Origin: Notospermus geniculatus
Taxonomy: Eukaryota; Nemertea; Pilidiophora; Heteronemertea; Lineidae
Direction of reading: 5' to 3'
NCBI GenBank assembly: GCA_002633025.1
Contig: NMRB01000589.1
Coordinates: 197,158 to 261,157, forward strand
Length of the DNA: 64,000 nucleotides
The position numbers were made by a program, and so were the translations under genes. The notes under the pieces were generated by a model. It ran no database searches. It saw only the letters and a list, made by a program, of their open reading frames with translations, and was not told the DNA's origin. How positions within the stretch are numbered: position 1 is the first letter of the stretch; each line of letters begins with the position of its first letter. This document shows positions 22,229 through 35,738 of the stretch, piece after piece.

Positions 22229-22735
22229 GCTCACCGGTGAGCTTTTGTCGTGGCGCAGCGTCCGTCGTTCGTCGTCGTCGTCGTCCGTTAGCAGGACACG
22301 TTTTGTAACCGCAAAAGCTATTGATCTGAAACTTGGTACATATATACCCCTAGGTCAGATGACCTATGACACCAAGTTTCGGTCCAATTCGATTCTTGGC
22401 TTGGCCTGTGGAGCAAAACCCAAAACACAAAAAGTGCAATAACTCCTGAACTAATGACTGGATCATCTCCAAATTTTTATCATAGGTGTATCTACATGTA
22501 ATTAGGATACATAACATATATAACGGGTTTTTGATTTGACCTACTTTTCAAGGTCACAGAGGTCAAAGTTCTACAAAAGTAACGAACCTGCCACAGTTCT
22601 TCATTATTTCACCGAGCGTCTTCATATCTTGCATAAACGTGTATTAGAGGGGTACCTTGTGTTTCGAAGAATGTCGAAGAGAGATCGCCCTCTCTTGCTT
22701 CCTTGGAACACAATTCACGATTATTATATAGCATA
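22229..22735 (+). repeat. Dispersed repeat beginning TAGCTCACCGGTGAGC (copy A)
   Basis: Starts with the palindrome GCTCACCGGTGAGC, then GTCCGTCGT triplet runs, then AACTTGGTACATATATACCCC and TTTTCAAGGTCACAGAGGTC. The ordered conserved text suggests an interspersed repeat rather than chance, and similar sequences are common in marine invertebrate genomes (recollection). No right-hand inverted end was found. Confidence 0.5.
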
Positions 22736-23119
22736 GTGGGTTAAACAATACACCATGTAGTGATTCTCTTCACTGCACAGTCCAGTCACCACGCATCCTC
22801 GTGGATGCAATGCACACGTGTAGCAGGACACACAGTACCACCCGGTGTGTCACACGGAGCAGACGACAGGTTTCATTGATTGGTTTACCTGACTGAATCA
22901 TTGCCGACACGGATGAGACAAGGCTCATCAGAAGCCTCGTGTTTCAGCATCCGCGATCAGCGTCGTCTTAATGAGAAGTGTCGTTGACAACAATTAAGTG
23001 GATGGTTGAAGATGTGTACTGTTTGTTGGGAAAATGCTAATCTCTGCGTTTAATTGCGGAGAGAAGATTGATAATGGCCGAGAGAACAACTTATCAACGT
23101 CCAGTCGATAGATGGACTG

Positions 23120-23390
23120 CAGGCGCGGATCCAGAGGGGGGTCGTGACCCCCCTGCTCGCCACCACCAATTGTTTTCTTTTTCAATAATTTGCGACAATA
23201 AGCAAAAAAAACCGCAAAAAACGCTAGAATAAAGCTTATGTTTTGATACTGAGGTGCCAGGAAATCGCGTCTACGGCATCAAAATTTTCTGGGGGAGGCC
23301 CCCCGTCAGCGCGGGCATCTTCGGCGCCCGCTTGCAACGACCGCCCTCGGCGGCCCTGACCCCCTCTGCCAAAAATCCTGGATCCACGAT
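23120..23390 (-). mobile_element. GGATCC-ended G-rich element, long form, reverse (copy A)
   Basis: From CAGGCGCGGATCCAGAGG to TCCTGGATCCACG. Its interior is the reverse complement of the element at 30372-30651 (AATAATTTGCGACAATAAGC, CCGCCCTCGGCGGCCCTGAC). Non-coding. Confidence 0.7.
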
Positions 23391-24507
23391 GTCACCAAAA
23401 ATAGATAAATCTATTTTTGATGTCACGCATAAGGCTTTTGTTGGAATAAGTCTTCTTTTTCGAAGAAGATAATCTTGGCTACAATGGACGTATGCCATGT
23501 ATGCTCAGCTTACCTGATCAAACGTTTGCCAGGTTTATCGACCTCGTCCATTAGTGTCAACACCCTGGCTCACAGTGGGTAGACGTGGAAAACACTTGAC
23601 ATGATTGGGGAGGAAATAGGTGAATCTACAAATGTATCGGTGAATCTGTGACACCTTACGATTCTAACCCCAAGAAAACAGTCATGACTGACGATAGCTT
23701 CAGTCAGAGCATTTCCAGCTGACAAGGTGCAGATGAAGTAGCGTTGTGATTGTTTTATGATAGCTTTTTCTCTCCAATACGCCCACCGCAATTGGGCACC
23801 TCCTGGAGAGGGGAAGGCATTGCCCATATTCTCGCTCAAACACCATACAGACCGATTCATAACCAAGGTTGAAGCTTATGACTTTTGACAACTGTCAAAT
23901 GTCGAAAAACATGTCCCGAGTCGACAACAAAACAAACACTCCAGGCTCCAGCGGTCAACATGAGCCCCAAAGCACCATTCGTTCATGTCATAGATCGTGA
24001 ACAACGTGTCCAAATCATGCTAATCACGGTACCTGTCAACATTTGAGGGCAAACGTTGAGTAATTAACTGTAATTATGATAATCATGGCGTATTTATCGC
24101 GATTTCATGTGACTATGTCGACATTTTCAAAATTAGGCCGACTTCCCTCATCTGTCGAATCCTTGATTAGGTCTATTCGAGGTGACCTGATGATGCCCTG
24201 CCTGAGGGGACTCCGAACGCAGTCTTGAAGCGCCCCCTACTTTCGCTCCTTCAGACTCGGGAGTAAGAACGCAACCTGGACCTAGGTAGTGTATGCCTGG
24301 GGAGATGTATTCCCCATCCGAGTACGACCACGGCAGGACGTCTGTAGTACCATTTCGACAGAACCTCACGTCGCCATATTTTCAGCATCCCTCCTTTCAA
24401 ACCGTGGCAGTGGGTTACAGCCCAGGTCACAAACCCACCGGGCCCCCGTAGATTTTCCCCACCCAGCGGGTTGCGGTGGATTTTAGAGACAGTACGGGTC
24501 CATTATG

Positions 24508-24553
24508 ATTTTCATTTTCATTTTCATTTTCATTTTCATGTTCATTTTCATTT
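24508..24553 (+). repeat. (TTTTCA)n microsatellite (copy A)
   Basis: About seven units of TTTTCA, one degenerate (ATGTTC). The copy B locus is 42234-42275 and is shorter. Confidence 0.85.
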
Positions 24554-25423
24554 CTACGGTTTTCATTCCCCGGGGCTCAGGAGCGATCTGTCTGTTTTTT
24601 ACTCGCCGTACGGGCCCCGGAGTGGGTATGTGACAGGGGCTTTAACGTGAGGCACAGACGCCCTCTATGGCAACTCGGCATGCCTTCAGTGAAAGAAATG
24701 TCACGGCTGACGCTTTCAGACAGTGACACCATGACTGTCGGTAACCAATTTGTTGCTGAATGTGAAACTGACCACTGGCAGGCAGGGCGTAGAAATCAAC
24801 ACGAATGTCTTGTAACCTGCATGCTATTGGTCGACCTAACACAAAGTCATCTGCATATTAATCATCACGAGTGGGCAGAGCCTGAATATTGCTGAGTGAC
24901 CTTTTATTATGAGAGTATGGTATATCGTCACGATGGTGGCGTAACAGGCAGAGGCTGTTGATCAGATGGCGTAACTTCCCAGGGACATGGCAAACAAGGC
25001 ACTGCAGCAATCCTGATGCTGGTGCTGCCCACTCACGAATCATTCTACCCACACTAATCTCTCATAACATTAGTTCAATAATTTGCCTCTTCGAGTTTCA
25101 GCACAACTGTGATATTGAATTCAGCCATTCATATCTTTGTTTGCGTCTAACCTCGCGAGATTTAAAAAAATGGAAGTGTCATTATGGCTGACTCATCTGA
25201 AATCGCTGCTCGACACGTCACGCAACACGTGCTGGAGATGAACGGCGAATACGACACCAAACTTCCGCATGAGTTTAATTAAAGAATAAATCAGTTGCAA
25301 ACACAGGTACCACAAAAACGGATTCTAAATCAATAGTAAGAGACGTTCAATCCAAATGGAAAGAACATGGCGAAGCGGATGTTGATCTCCAAGTCATGAC
25401 GGTATCCATTCTTGGAGACCAGC

Positions 25424-25600
25424 AGATCGGAAGGGTTAGTGATAAACCCGGAACGAAAAGAAACGAAATGAAATCATATTTTTATCGGTATTACAATAAA
25501 ACGAAAATAAATTGATGCAAATCATGCCCATTTCGATGATTTCATTTCGTTTCGTTTCCTTCCGGGTTTTACTCCGATCACTAACCGATCCGAAGCCGGG
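25424..25600. mobile_element. Palindromic element with GAAACGAAATGAAATCAT arms (copy A)
   Basis: The outer pair ATCGGAAGGGTTAGTG / CACTAACCGATCCGA and inner pair GAAACGAAATGAAATCAT / ATGATTTCATTTCGTTTC are inverted around a short AT-rich centre. Shared with copy B (43143-43328). Confidence 0.65.
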
Positions 25601-27221
25601 CTCTTTTGAAAGCAGTTCTTCTCAAACTAACAGCTTCGATCTTTTCCATGATTTGGGTGTTGTTGCTTCGTGACCTCGTGTTTAAAGTACAATCTAGACA
25701 AAACTCATAGATCACACCAAATTTCTTGACTCGTGGTAGGCCTGCCCTCTCCCTAGAAGGCACGCGCCTCAAACAACGCTCTTACAAACCCATTGAACTA
25801 CACTCACAAATCACGACAAAGCAAATATCTTGAACTGTTCTTCAAATATTTTCGAGCTGTCACTCAGAGGAAGACCTTTTGACCAATTTGAGAAAGAACC
25901 AATTCGTTCTTAGTGATTTTACCAGGTAGCCGCTGCATTCCAGGGCATGCGTCACAGTGACGTCATTATGCGGGGGTTTCTACCGGATGTTATCAGTTCG
26001 ATAACAGAGCTCGCTTGGCGCACATGGTCTGTGATTTACCCGGCTTGTTGATACATTTTGAACGAATCGTCTGCGTGAAGGAATCCATCTACGGAATTAA
26101 CCCCTTGTTGTTCTTGGGAGTACCAAGCCAAATCTTTAACCCTTGATCTTTAACGGTAGGTTGGTGCAATGTTCCTTCGTAGGCCTACTTCATGGCAATA
26201 ATGAAACTCCGAGAGCTTGAGGGAGTTTTTATCAATGTTTGTATCATCTCCCCTGACATGCCTGATACTGATGATAGTGACAGCAATCAGAATCTTCTGG
26301 CATATGTCAGCCACGTTCTTTTCGTGTCCTGCACAAAATTTTGTCAGGCTCTCAGTCGTTATACCAGGCATGCGATGCCAGGCTGGTCTTATTTCTCTCA
26401 AACCATTGTAGGCCTACCCGGGGTCTGTAGAAAGTAAAGGAAATATGTAGACCGTGAAATTTATGGAAATAGGCCACAGGCTTTCACTCCGTTCATAATA
26501 TTATTATCTTTCAGATGATAAGCATGATGTAGTCGACTGATAGTTCATTGTGTTGATCAGCTGTTTTCCATTCAATGATATTTACAAGAAGGGAGAAACA
26601 GTTTTGTCCTAGAAACGGGACACGACGTGGTAGAGGTATCAGGCCGCAGGGGTTGTGAGAACCAACTCAAAGGTCTCACGTGAGGAACGTGTTCGTTAAC
26701 GGGCGGTGCTGTCGACGTTTCCTCGCTGGTACTTTCTCCGCTCTCCACATCCGTGTTGATCAACCGCCCTGTTATCGGACGAAGGGCATGTTGTTTGCCG
26801 AGACCGACCTGATCCGCGACAGATCAAATGCATCAAACTGCCATCTGAACCTTAGTCATGATCGGCACGATCTGCATCTCCCGCTTAATGGGATTAAACC
26901 AGTGGTTTTCCTGATGAAATGCGATGTGGATGCGGGTAGTTCCAGCTGCTCCTCTCTCAACCACCCCTTGGTGCTGACGCTCGGTCCCGCGGGACGCGAG
27001 TTGTTGCATCGTGACCTCATCGGGGGATCTGCTCAGCCTGGAGCGATAGGTTGCCATGATCCTTGGCGTTAACGACAAGATCAACAAACGCCAAGGGACG
27101 GTGGCTCCGCCCTTGAGATGGCAGGTAGTGAGCAGGATTTGGGCACGGAAGATCTCCTTTCAGTTGGGCTAAACATGTGACTCCGCTCAGTATGTTCTCG
27201 GATGGTATGAAACATTAGAGA

Positions 27222-27625
27222 GGATGCGCAACTTTCCGACTCCGACTCCGACTTCAACTACGAGAATGAATTGCAGTCCGCTATGGACATCCTTGATAAA
27301 AACGATTTGATAGAAGTTTTCAATTCGTCAAACACCATAAATTGAAGCCAGAAAAATTTGGCCTTATAAATCGGAAGTGCGGATAAATAATGAATATTGA
27401 AGTCGTAATCCTAGTCGGCGTTACGACTTCAAACACGACTATAATATTTGCGATTTACGTGCACTTCCGATTACGAGTCAAAATTATTCTGCCACGAAGT
27501 TATTGCATTTTACGATTTGCAAACGTCTATCAAATCGTCTTTATCAAGGATGTCTACAGCGGACTGCAATTCATTTTGGTAGTTGAAGCCGGAGTCGGAC
27601 TCGGAAAGCTGCGCAACCTATCTAC
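27222..27625. mobile_element. Foldback element, intact version in copy B
   Basis: The left end GGATGCGCAACTTTCCGACT and right end CGGACTCGGAAAGCTGCGCA are inverted. Long imperfect arms continue inward (GCAGTCCGCTATGGACATCC and its inverse), meeting at a centre near 27430. Non-coding. Confidence 0.7.
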
Positions 27626-28432
27626 TTTCACGTCGACGCACTGCGTACGATCATTAGCGACCAAAACAACAGATTGCATTTCAAACGTCAGCAGACAACA
27701 GTACATAATCAAATCATCAAAAACCAATTTGGAAGAAATCTGCTCAATCGCAACTGGTTGTTTTGCATCAAAAATAATGTAATGTATACTCTACGTCGAG
27801 TTGCTGTACCTTTAGGAGGCAGAGAGATACATTACACCCGCTCGCTGTATGAATAATGCAGGCGGCTAGGGTCTTCATCGCATTTGAGCGGGTTGGAGCT
27901 ATGCCAGTTTGCTGGATGCTGACCTAGGCAGAGCAATACGATGCTAGGAAGAACCTTGTAACCAGGTTCCCGCGTTCATGAGCGCGTTCAGGACCGCAGT
28001 ACTCACTGGGCGTGTCATGTACCGTATGTTCGTATTTCTTTAGCTTATCGTCGAGATGTTGGCGATTTTGGATTACGATGTCCCCTAAAACATACCAAGG
28101 TACTGGATGCTGTAAGTATACAACGTCAATTTCAACTCGCGGTTTCGTTTTGTTTGTGTCCTTCGTGCCCGGTTGGCGGGGATTTCATCGGACGTCTCGG
28201 CGCGTCGTCGGTCATCTCGGGAGCCCGGCGGCAGTGACTGGCAGCATCGGAACCGTGCTGCGCCGAAATCTTTTTTTTTTGTCCACGAATACTAGTCATA
28301 ATCAACATCTACGTTTTTCATTGGCATGGTGTCCGTGTATATAAATGCCTCCTTGCCTGCTGCAAAGCATTTGCGTTTCTCCGGTCAGAATTGGTACTAT
28401 GGCATTAAAATCCATCCAAAACCGACAGCGTG

Positions 28433-29437
28433 CACTGAAAAATAATCCCTTCTCAGATTGAGTACCTTTGGGGTACTCATACTATATTCATCTCATTAAG
28501 AGTACTCTATGTACTCATTCTGATTACCCATTATACTCATAGCATAGGATAACACGTTTGAGTACTCTTGCTACTCACAATGAGTACTGCAGCGTACGCA
28601 CGATAGGTACCTTATTCTGTCTCATCTTGAGTACCCAGGGTGCAGTACTTACACATACCTTTTGCATGGTTTCATACCTTTTGCATGGTTTGGGGCTAAA
28701 AAAATCTTGCGGTTTGAGGTAGGTCGACCAGCTTGGACACATAATGTAACACTCTACTGCTTCTGACGCGATTTCATGGAGAACGGTTTCCCGATGCCAC
28801 AGAAAAGTCGTGGAAGCGAAAAATCAAGCATGGAAATAAAGAGAACCTAGTGCCTAAAAGTTATGGCATATAAGAATGTCGCTGCCTCCAATACTAACAT
28901 GGTAACAACAAAAGTTTGTAAAACAAACCTCGCTCATTATTTTTGTGGATACTAAACTTTTCGGAAATGATGCTGATCTGAACCACAAATGTCATAAACT
29001 TTACTTGAAAGAAATTCTTGACTCCCGTCTGTAGTATTTGTAGTAACTTAAATGTTACGGCTTACTCAGCCAAACAGAGTCCCCTGATCAGGGTTTTTCG
29101 ATCGCCAAGAGTGTCCCACTCAATCACACAGTGGAAGAAAGGGGCAGCTCATTTTGGAGGAGCCAAAACTTCTCAAAATTAGTATCCCAATGGTACTCAG
29201 GTGAGCATCCTCTGTTACTCACCTTGAGTACCCAAGTACTCAGAATGAGTACTATTTGGTACTTGATATGAGAAGCCATACATCCCATACGAGAATATTT
29301 ACCAACTCATTATGAGTATTTATCTACTCAGTATGAGAAGAAATAGAATATCATTATGAGTACCTTTCTACTCGTCTGGGAGACGGACCTGTTAGTACCC
29401 TAAAGTACTCATCCTGACGAGGAAATTTCTTTCAGTG
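28433..29437. mobile_element. 1005-bp CACTG-ended element with GAGTAC subterminal repeats (copy B only)
   Basis: Terminal inverted repeats of about 50 bp begin CACTGAAA. GAGTAC/GTACTC words are repeated many times in both orientations within about 200 bp of each end (28460-28640, 29200-29410). Flanked by TG on both sides (28431-28432, 29438-29439). Copy A shows the empty site CAGCGTGTGGAAC near 11300. CACTG ends plus subterminal repeats suggest an EnSpm/CMC-like, non-autonomous element; no ORF of note. Confidence 0.85.
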
Positions 29438-30371
29438 TGTGGAACGTGCAGCAGGGTCATCGCTCGGTGTACCTTGTACTATGTACCCCCAACTAATACC
29501 GTACAGCCAACATACATACGTCATTATTTGTACATTAGCTCTGTTCCTGACGTATAATTATCCAATATTGGCTCTGCAGTTGACATGGTAATCGCCGGGC
29601 CATTTCTTGTTTCCGCCGGTTACGTTGTAATGATGTGTGCCCAGTAATTGCCAGAGCGAGGTTAGGTTTGTAGGCTGCACTGCAGACTCCCTGCGAACAG
29701 CCTAATTGATGTTTGAATAAAAGAAAATCACGAAAGATCAAAGTGGTGTTGTCTGTCATTGCCGCCAGAGGTCTCACTTGTTCTTCGCGGCATGGTTGAC
29801 GTCACGAAGCGCGCTTCGGTGAACTGGTGCGGACGTGACCTCTCAAAATGACACCGAGGATCAAATTTCTCTGCCCAAGCTCCCTGTTGTGAACAAAAGC
29901 AGGGCTCTGGCCGACCTCTGCACCTTCTGCACGGCCAGCGATGGGAGAGAGGCTGATTTCAATGGTTATAACCAACAACGTTCATTTTGGTGCACGCTGT
30001 ACCAGGCAGCTGATATAGTTGCTCATCCGTTGCGATTCATCGCTTGAACGAACGCCAAATACCTTTCCAACATAAAAAATCGTGTTCTTTGCCTTTAACA
30101 TGTAACCTATCCAGTTCATTTGGTCCGCATCCTGGCCCGATACGGTGAGCGATGCCATCTCGTCGCTGTTAGAGGGAAATTAGAACAGTATTTCTCTTTC
30201 TGTTGGCAGATTACTGTTTGGATTACCTTCAGATCTATACACAAGTTCCCCAGTTGCTGTAAGAGGACGGTTTTTTACACGAGCTATGTTTGTTAGGTAG
30301 CAGAGTGATGGATGCAGTTAACCCGTTGAGAACGTTATTCATTTACACCAGTAAACAAACTTCCGATAATG

Positions 30372-30651
30372 CAGGCGGGTGCGGATCCAGGATTTTTGGC
30401 AGAAGGGGTCAGGGCCGCCGAGGGTGGTCGTCGCAGGAGGTCGCCGAAGATGCCCGCGCCGACGGGGGGTCTGGGGTGGGGCAGAAAATTTTGAAATCTA
30501 GAAGGCCGTAGACGCGATTTCCTGGCATCTCAGTATCAAAACAGAAGCTTTATTTTTGCGTTTTTTGCCTACTGTCGCAAATTATTGAAAAAAAAAAACA
30601 ATTGGTGGTGGCGACCCCCCCCCCCCCCAACCCCCTCTGGATCCGCGCCTG
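30372..30651 (+). mobile_element. GGATCC-ended G-rich element, long form (copy B)
   Basis: 280 bp from CAGGCGGGTGCGGATCCAGG to CTCTGGATCCGCGCCTG, an inverted hAT-like terminus. TAATG occurs on both sides (30367-30371 and 30652-30656). A 14-base C-run near the right end explains assembly trouble at its relatives. Non-coding. Confidence 0.7.
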
Positions 30652-33600
30652 TAATGGTAGCATCATGCCATGCTACCACTGCAAGTCTCCTTTGGGGTGG
30701 AGACTGGTTGCCTTTTAGTTCACCCAAGGTTACAGAGACAGCAAGTGATCCGCCATAAGCCGAGTACAATATGTCCAGGGCCCATGACATAAATCATACA
30801 GTGCCACGATTGGACGTAATCCAGTTTCCGTGACAACTAAATGGCGACGTAATCTCCGCTGCACCGGGCGGCACTCACTCATGGCGACAGCCGACAGTTT
30901 GTTTGACTCCATGACATGTTGCCAATACCATCAGTGTCCGCCTGCCAGTCAGGCTCGCTTTGGAAGGTATTGGCGTAAAAGGTTTTACTTGGAGGCCAAC
31001 GACAACAGAAAGGATGGTGGAAAAACGTTTCCTGAGCTGCCGAAGCAATAGGAAAGGCGCCAGAGAAATCGATCTGTGCCATCGACTGAAAGGTCCTTTG
31101 AACAATTGTTGCTTTCTCGTGTCCACATTGTCAGAGAATGATTTCCAAGCGTGTACTGCTCTTTCCGCAGATTCTTCGCCAACCTTAGGTTCTCAAAGGT
31201 AAGCTGCATGAGGCTGGCCAGCTGATGACTTGGCGCAAGAGAATGTGAAGTAATAACGCTGTTCTGACCGAAGCTACATGGAACGAACATGTATGATTGA
31301 TCCCGAATCAGCGGTTTACATGTATCTGATCCAACTCGTGACGTTGAGAACTAGACTGGTTCCGATCTTTGCCGCGACGCTCGCTCTTGTGGAACGGACA
31401 GTAGCGCCGCGGGAGTTTAGCAGCAAAGACGGGAACCAGTCTATTTGAGAACGGACCGCCTGATTCCCAACCAGCATAGTACAGCGGTTAAGGGTTGATT
31501 TTCGCCAGAATCTTTCACTTCAAGAAAGCATGAAACTGCCCACAGGGATACTTTGGTACCTAAGGATCATGAAAAAAATGGACCCCAAAATATCGCGCCC
31601 CCTGCCGGCCGCCATGTTGAATTTAAACATGGCCGCCAAAATAGCCACTTTCCGAACACAAAACCCCGATTTTTGGTATGAAATTTGCCGACCTATCTAA
31701 ATCGGTAGAGAATTGCTTCCTCTACATGAAAAACATTCCCGGCACATTTGCATATTCTTTTGACGGAAGTTACGGCCGATTGAATTTTTGGAACTGACAT
31801 GATCATTGGACCCAAGAACTGAGTTTTGTACAGGAGAATGAGAACCGATGTACAACTAACTTTTGAACAGTTGGATTAGTAGCAGCAGCAGCAACAACAT
31901 AAGCTCCTCTTCGGAGGCACATCAGTGGTATCCCATCGCATTGGCACAGCTAAATGTACCCAAAAAAAGAGGGAAATTTATATCACACTCGAGGCACATT
32001 GCCAAAATATAAACGGTATCTCTTACATCAGGATTCGGGACCGAAGTACGGTTGCCTAGCAACGGCTGGAAAACGATTACTTGCTTTCAAGACTGTAGAA
32101 AAAGCAATCCAGCAGCTCCATGACAGATATTCACTTATGTATGAAATATACCCCTCGGGACGGGGGAGGTTTAGTGCGGAAAGTTGATGAAAAGAGATGT
32201 TTTTAGGGGCTTTAGAAAGACTTATGAACCGAGAACACATGCTCCCCCTTTTAGCGAATCAATTGATCGAATTTATATGTTTTAATTGGGTGGATTATGA
32301 GATCAAGAACGAATTCAGTATGACAACCATTCTTAATGGGACGTCTATTATATATCCGGTTTGGGAGGCATTTCGCTCAAATTGCCAGCACCTCTTGTCA
32401 ACCGGAAGTGACGTCATGACCACAAGTTTCGTTAGTCTGGTTCCCGGTCTCCCGATGTGCAAATTCTAACAAGTAGCGGTTGATCATCATGGAACCAATC
32501 GAAAGGAACTGTCCAGTCTTCAGCTGGCTGAGCCGGTCCCTCATTTCCTTTCTTCATGACGACGAAGACAGGTCCCAAACAACCTGGACAACCTCGTTCC
32601 CGGTCGCTGGAGCAGGTTGAAGACACAGTAGCGTAGGACGAGACTGGTCCTATTTCTGTCACCAGACCAGAGCAAGCTGTCACTTCGCAGCAAACGTCCC
32701 GGAATTGAAATAAAGACGTCAAACAGCTCAGGCGGACATTGATCATAAATCGAGCCGGTCCCTTGTGGGTGCGCATTAAGATCAGAAACGGATTTCCCTT
32801 GCCAGCGGCGGGAGAAATCGTTATTTTTATGAAATATTATCCTTTGAAAATCCATTAGGGGAGTTAAAAGTAAGTCTTTATTGTCATCAGTAAGATCTTT
32901 GACGCCATAAATCTCTATGGTGACCTCCGTTAGGGGGCGCTCGTATCGAACTTTGGCAGAATAGAAGCGGGGGTCCGTCCTGAACCATCAGGGTCAATGC
33001 AAATGCTCCAACCCTCGCACGTTGGGAGCGATAGGGACCGTTCTAAATGGCTTGACTTTCTGGGGGGATGTACCAAATTTATACTGGTTCAACCAACTGC
33101 CGTTCCATTATAGGCCTACCATGGCCTCGTGCTGAGGTAGATTTGGCCCAGTAACGGTCGTTATAAAGAAAACGAATTAACCTATAAAATAATGAGGCAA
33201 TCGGCCATTGTTGCCAATATCATTTCTCACACATAAAAATTCTATCATTTGTCAAAAGTTCTGGTCATTTACTGTTGAATTATGGACAATTAACCGTAAA
33301 TAATGTTGACCTATATATTCTGTAAAAAATTAGTGAGCGACCTCGGCGGGTCAGTTTTTGTATTGCCGATTATACCCATTTTGTTTTACCAAAGCCAACA
33401 TTATGATCATGAAATGTGCCGTCCGTACCAACATGGTGGTACAATGCCAGTCACCAGTTTCTGTGACTCACACGATTGTAAAAATAGTTATATAATACCG
33501 CTGCTTTATTTGAATGATATTTGATAGATTGCGAATACAGTACGTAAAACGCTATAAGCCGTCATTGTTCTCTAAGATTCGGTTACAAGGTTAAAATAAG

Positions 33601-33801
33601 CTACCGAAACAATCGATATCCCGACTCGGCTCATTCCGAACGTTCACAGGGGACTGGTTCTGCTGTCTAGTCTTGGTCAACCATCGCAGTTTTTGTGTAG
33701 CGACAATGCGGAACAAAACAGCTGGCTGCGCCAGACTACCCGCAATCTCCGTGCAACTGACCTCTGGCTGCCTGGAGCATGACTTCCGACGTGTGCGAAT
33801 A

Positions 33802-33829
33802 CGTCCGTCCGTCCGTCCGTCCGTCCGTC
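33802..33829 (+). repeat. (CGTC)7 microsatellite (copy B)
   Basis: Seven CGTC units; copy A has three at 17590-17602. A length difference between the copies at an otherwise matching site. Confidence 0.85.
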
Positions 33830-34118
33830 AATCAATCAAATCCTTCTTATTGTTTTCTCTGACTGACCTATTGTCTGCCCCAACCCTCCGCCATCGTTTC
33901 CGATGATTCATCGAATAAATTGTCGGCAGGATTAGAATTCAATCAGATTATTACGATCGTTTATTTCCATTTCATAATTCCTGGTCGGTGTATATATCAC
34001 GCAGGGCCATGAGTCAAACGGTAGCGTGACGCGGCTGAGTGCGGACACCGAATCGTGTCAGCCACACCGATTGAATTCAAATTTCCGCGATTCCAGTTGA
34101 CTTTCCGTCGATTTCGGC

Positions 34119-34447
34119 CATCTGATTCTCACCAGTCTATCTGGCCCGACGCCCGTCTAGCCTGGTTTGAATCCATCACATTTCCCGCTTCTGAAGAGCT
34201 CAGAGCCTCAGCCATTCATCGGTGTGCTAAGGCTAATCGATGTGCCAACCAAAATCCGGGTGTTAATGTGTGCGGGAAGAGAAGAGAAAGTGCCCAACGG
34301 CGATTTGTTTCACGAGTTATGATTGGCTCGGAGGCGGGGGTCAAGTAGGGGTCAGATTCATTTATAATTTATGACTTAACGCAAAAGATGACATGATTGG
34401 GACAAGGCTGAAGACGCAGTGGTCGATGGCCTTGTTTGGACAAGAAG
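34119..34447 (+). mobile_element. Non-autonomous DNA transposon with 8-bp TSD (family copy 2)
   Basis: 329 bp, starting CATCTGATTCTCACCAG and ending GGACAAGAAG. TSD ATTTCGGC at 34111-34118 and 34448-34455. Copy A has the uninterrupted empty site (TCGATCTCGGCTCG near 17900), so the insertion is specific to copy B. Confidence 0.85.
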
Positions 34448-35109
34448 ATTTCGGCTGGCTCGCTTGACGACAGTTTTAGGCCTACTTGTAAGGTGGATTT
34501 TGTAAAGTTCTGTCGGATTCCAATGCAAGTTAGAATGTACCCTTACGAGAGACTCCCAATAGCCAATATTGTACCTCAAGGTAGAATCCGTGAATTTGAT
34601 TGGCCGATACGCATCACGTGGCGTAACATTTCGGTATACCCTCATGGCTGGCTGCAACGTGTTTCATCCAGTCGCATATTCTTTGTCCTCTTTCGTGTTC
34701 ACACGAACTGTTTACGCCGCCAGTTCATTCATTCATCTCTTCCACTTTTTACCCACAACATAATATTGCGTCTGCTGCGACAGTAAACACGCATCACGTC
34801 ACATGACACAAACAAACAACTCTTATTGGGCGTTTCTATGGCAAAGTAAAAAACGTAGTTCAGTGGACTTTGTCGTCTGCTGTCGCTTTTTTGGGGAACG
34901 GCTCGTGCTTGTTGTGTTTACAAACATTACAAAGAAGTCGTAGGGTGAATAAACGAACACGAAACAGATGGATCGGGTGATAAGCCTAGCGCATGCGCAC
35001 TTGGCCCTACTCTCTGCACAATGAGGATCTCCGGAAACATCCGAAGACGTCGGCCGAACCATTCCTTACGTCACAGAGGCGATTTCAACGCCCAGGACTG
35101 GAGTTTGAA

Positions 35110-35272
35110 GAGGGGCGAATCCAGGATTTCGGGAAAAAGGGGGCGCACTGTGTAGAAACATTGAAATCTGCGCTGAATGATTTGCTCCAAATTTCACAGT
35201 TTCACGATCGATTTGACAGATTTGTTGGCCGAAAGGGGGCGTGCGCCGGGCGCCCCCTTGGATCCGCGCATG
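35110..35272 (+). mobile_element. GGATCC-ended G-rich element, short form (copy B)
   Basis: Counterpart of 18549-18710, with the same ends and interior and a few substitutions. Confidence 0.65.
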
Positions 35273-35738
35273 AATAAGCTGCAAATTTCTCCTTCAGAAT
35301 TCGGCCAGGCCCTGTTACCACGTCACTTCGAAAAGACACTTTTGCGGCACTGAAAGGGTGAAGGCGACGGCAGACAACAATGAAATACCAGTAAAAGACT
35401 GATGTCTTTGTCATTAATATCAGATATTATACCTTGACGTGTATGATATCGATCTAACGAAAGATCACTTCACCTGACGATTCTAATATATATAATCCTA
35501 CAGGCTGATATCAGCGTCTGTGACAGAGGTAACATAAGGCGGTCCGTGAAAGAGTAACGCATGATTTCATATTACTCTAAAGTACCTTGGGTGACGTCAC
35601 GACTTAATATGTGGCAGTACTGTCTGCGTAAGGCGTCTTTTGATCTGATTGTCGTGATCGTACGGAAAACCGTTGTTCGCTCTCTCCATTTCACTGTAAC
35701 TGGTCCTAGAATGCCTTATTTCATATCATCACTGTAAG

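Larger units (their letters stand above)
8099..26656. repeat. Segmental duplication, copy A (18.56 kb)
   Basis: The sequence from GAGAACCAACTCAAAGG (8099) to GGCCGCAGGGGTTGT (26656) is repeated, collinear and in the same orientation, at 26657-44585. Long stretches differ by only scattered substitutions and small indels, for example 15290-15830 against 31945-32480. Larger differences are discrete transposon insertions, listed separately. The left edge lies about 27 bp from a SINE. No convincing gene is contained; short ORFs in it are broken or unconstrained between copies. Confidence 0.95.
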
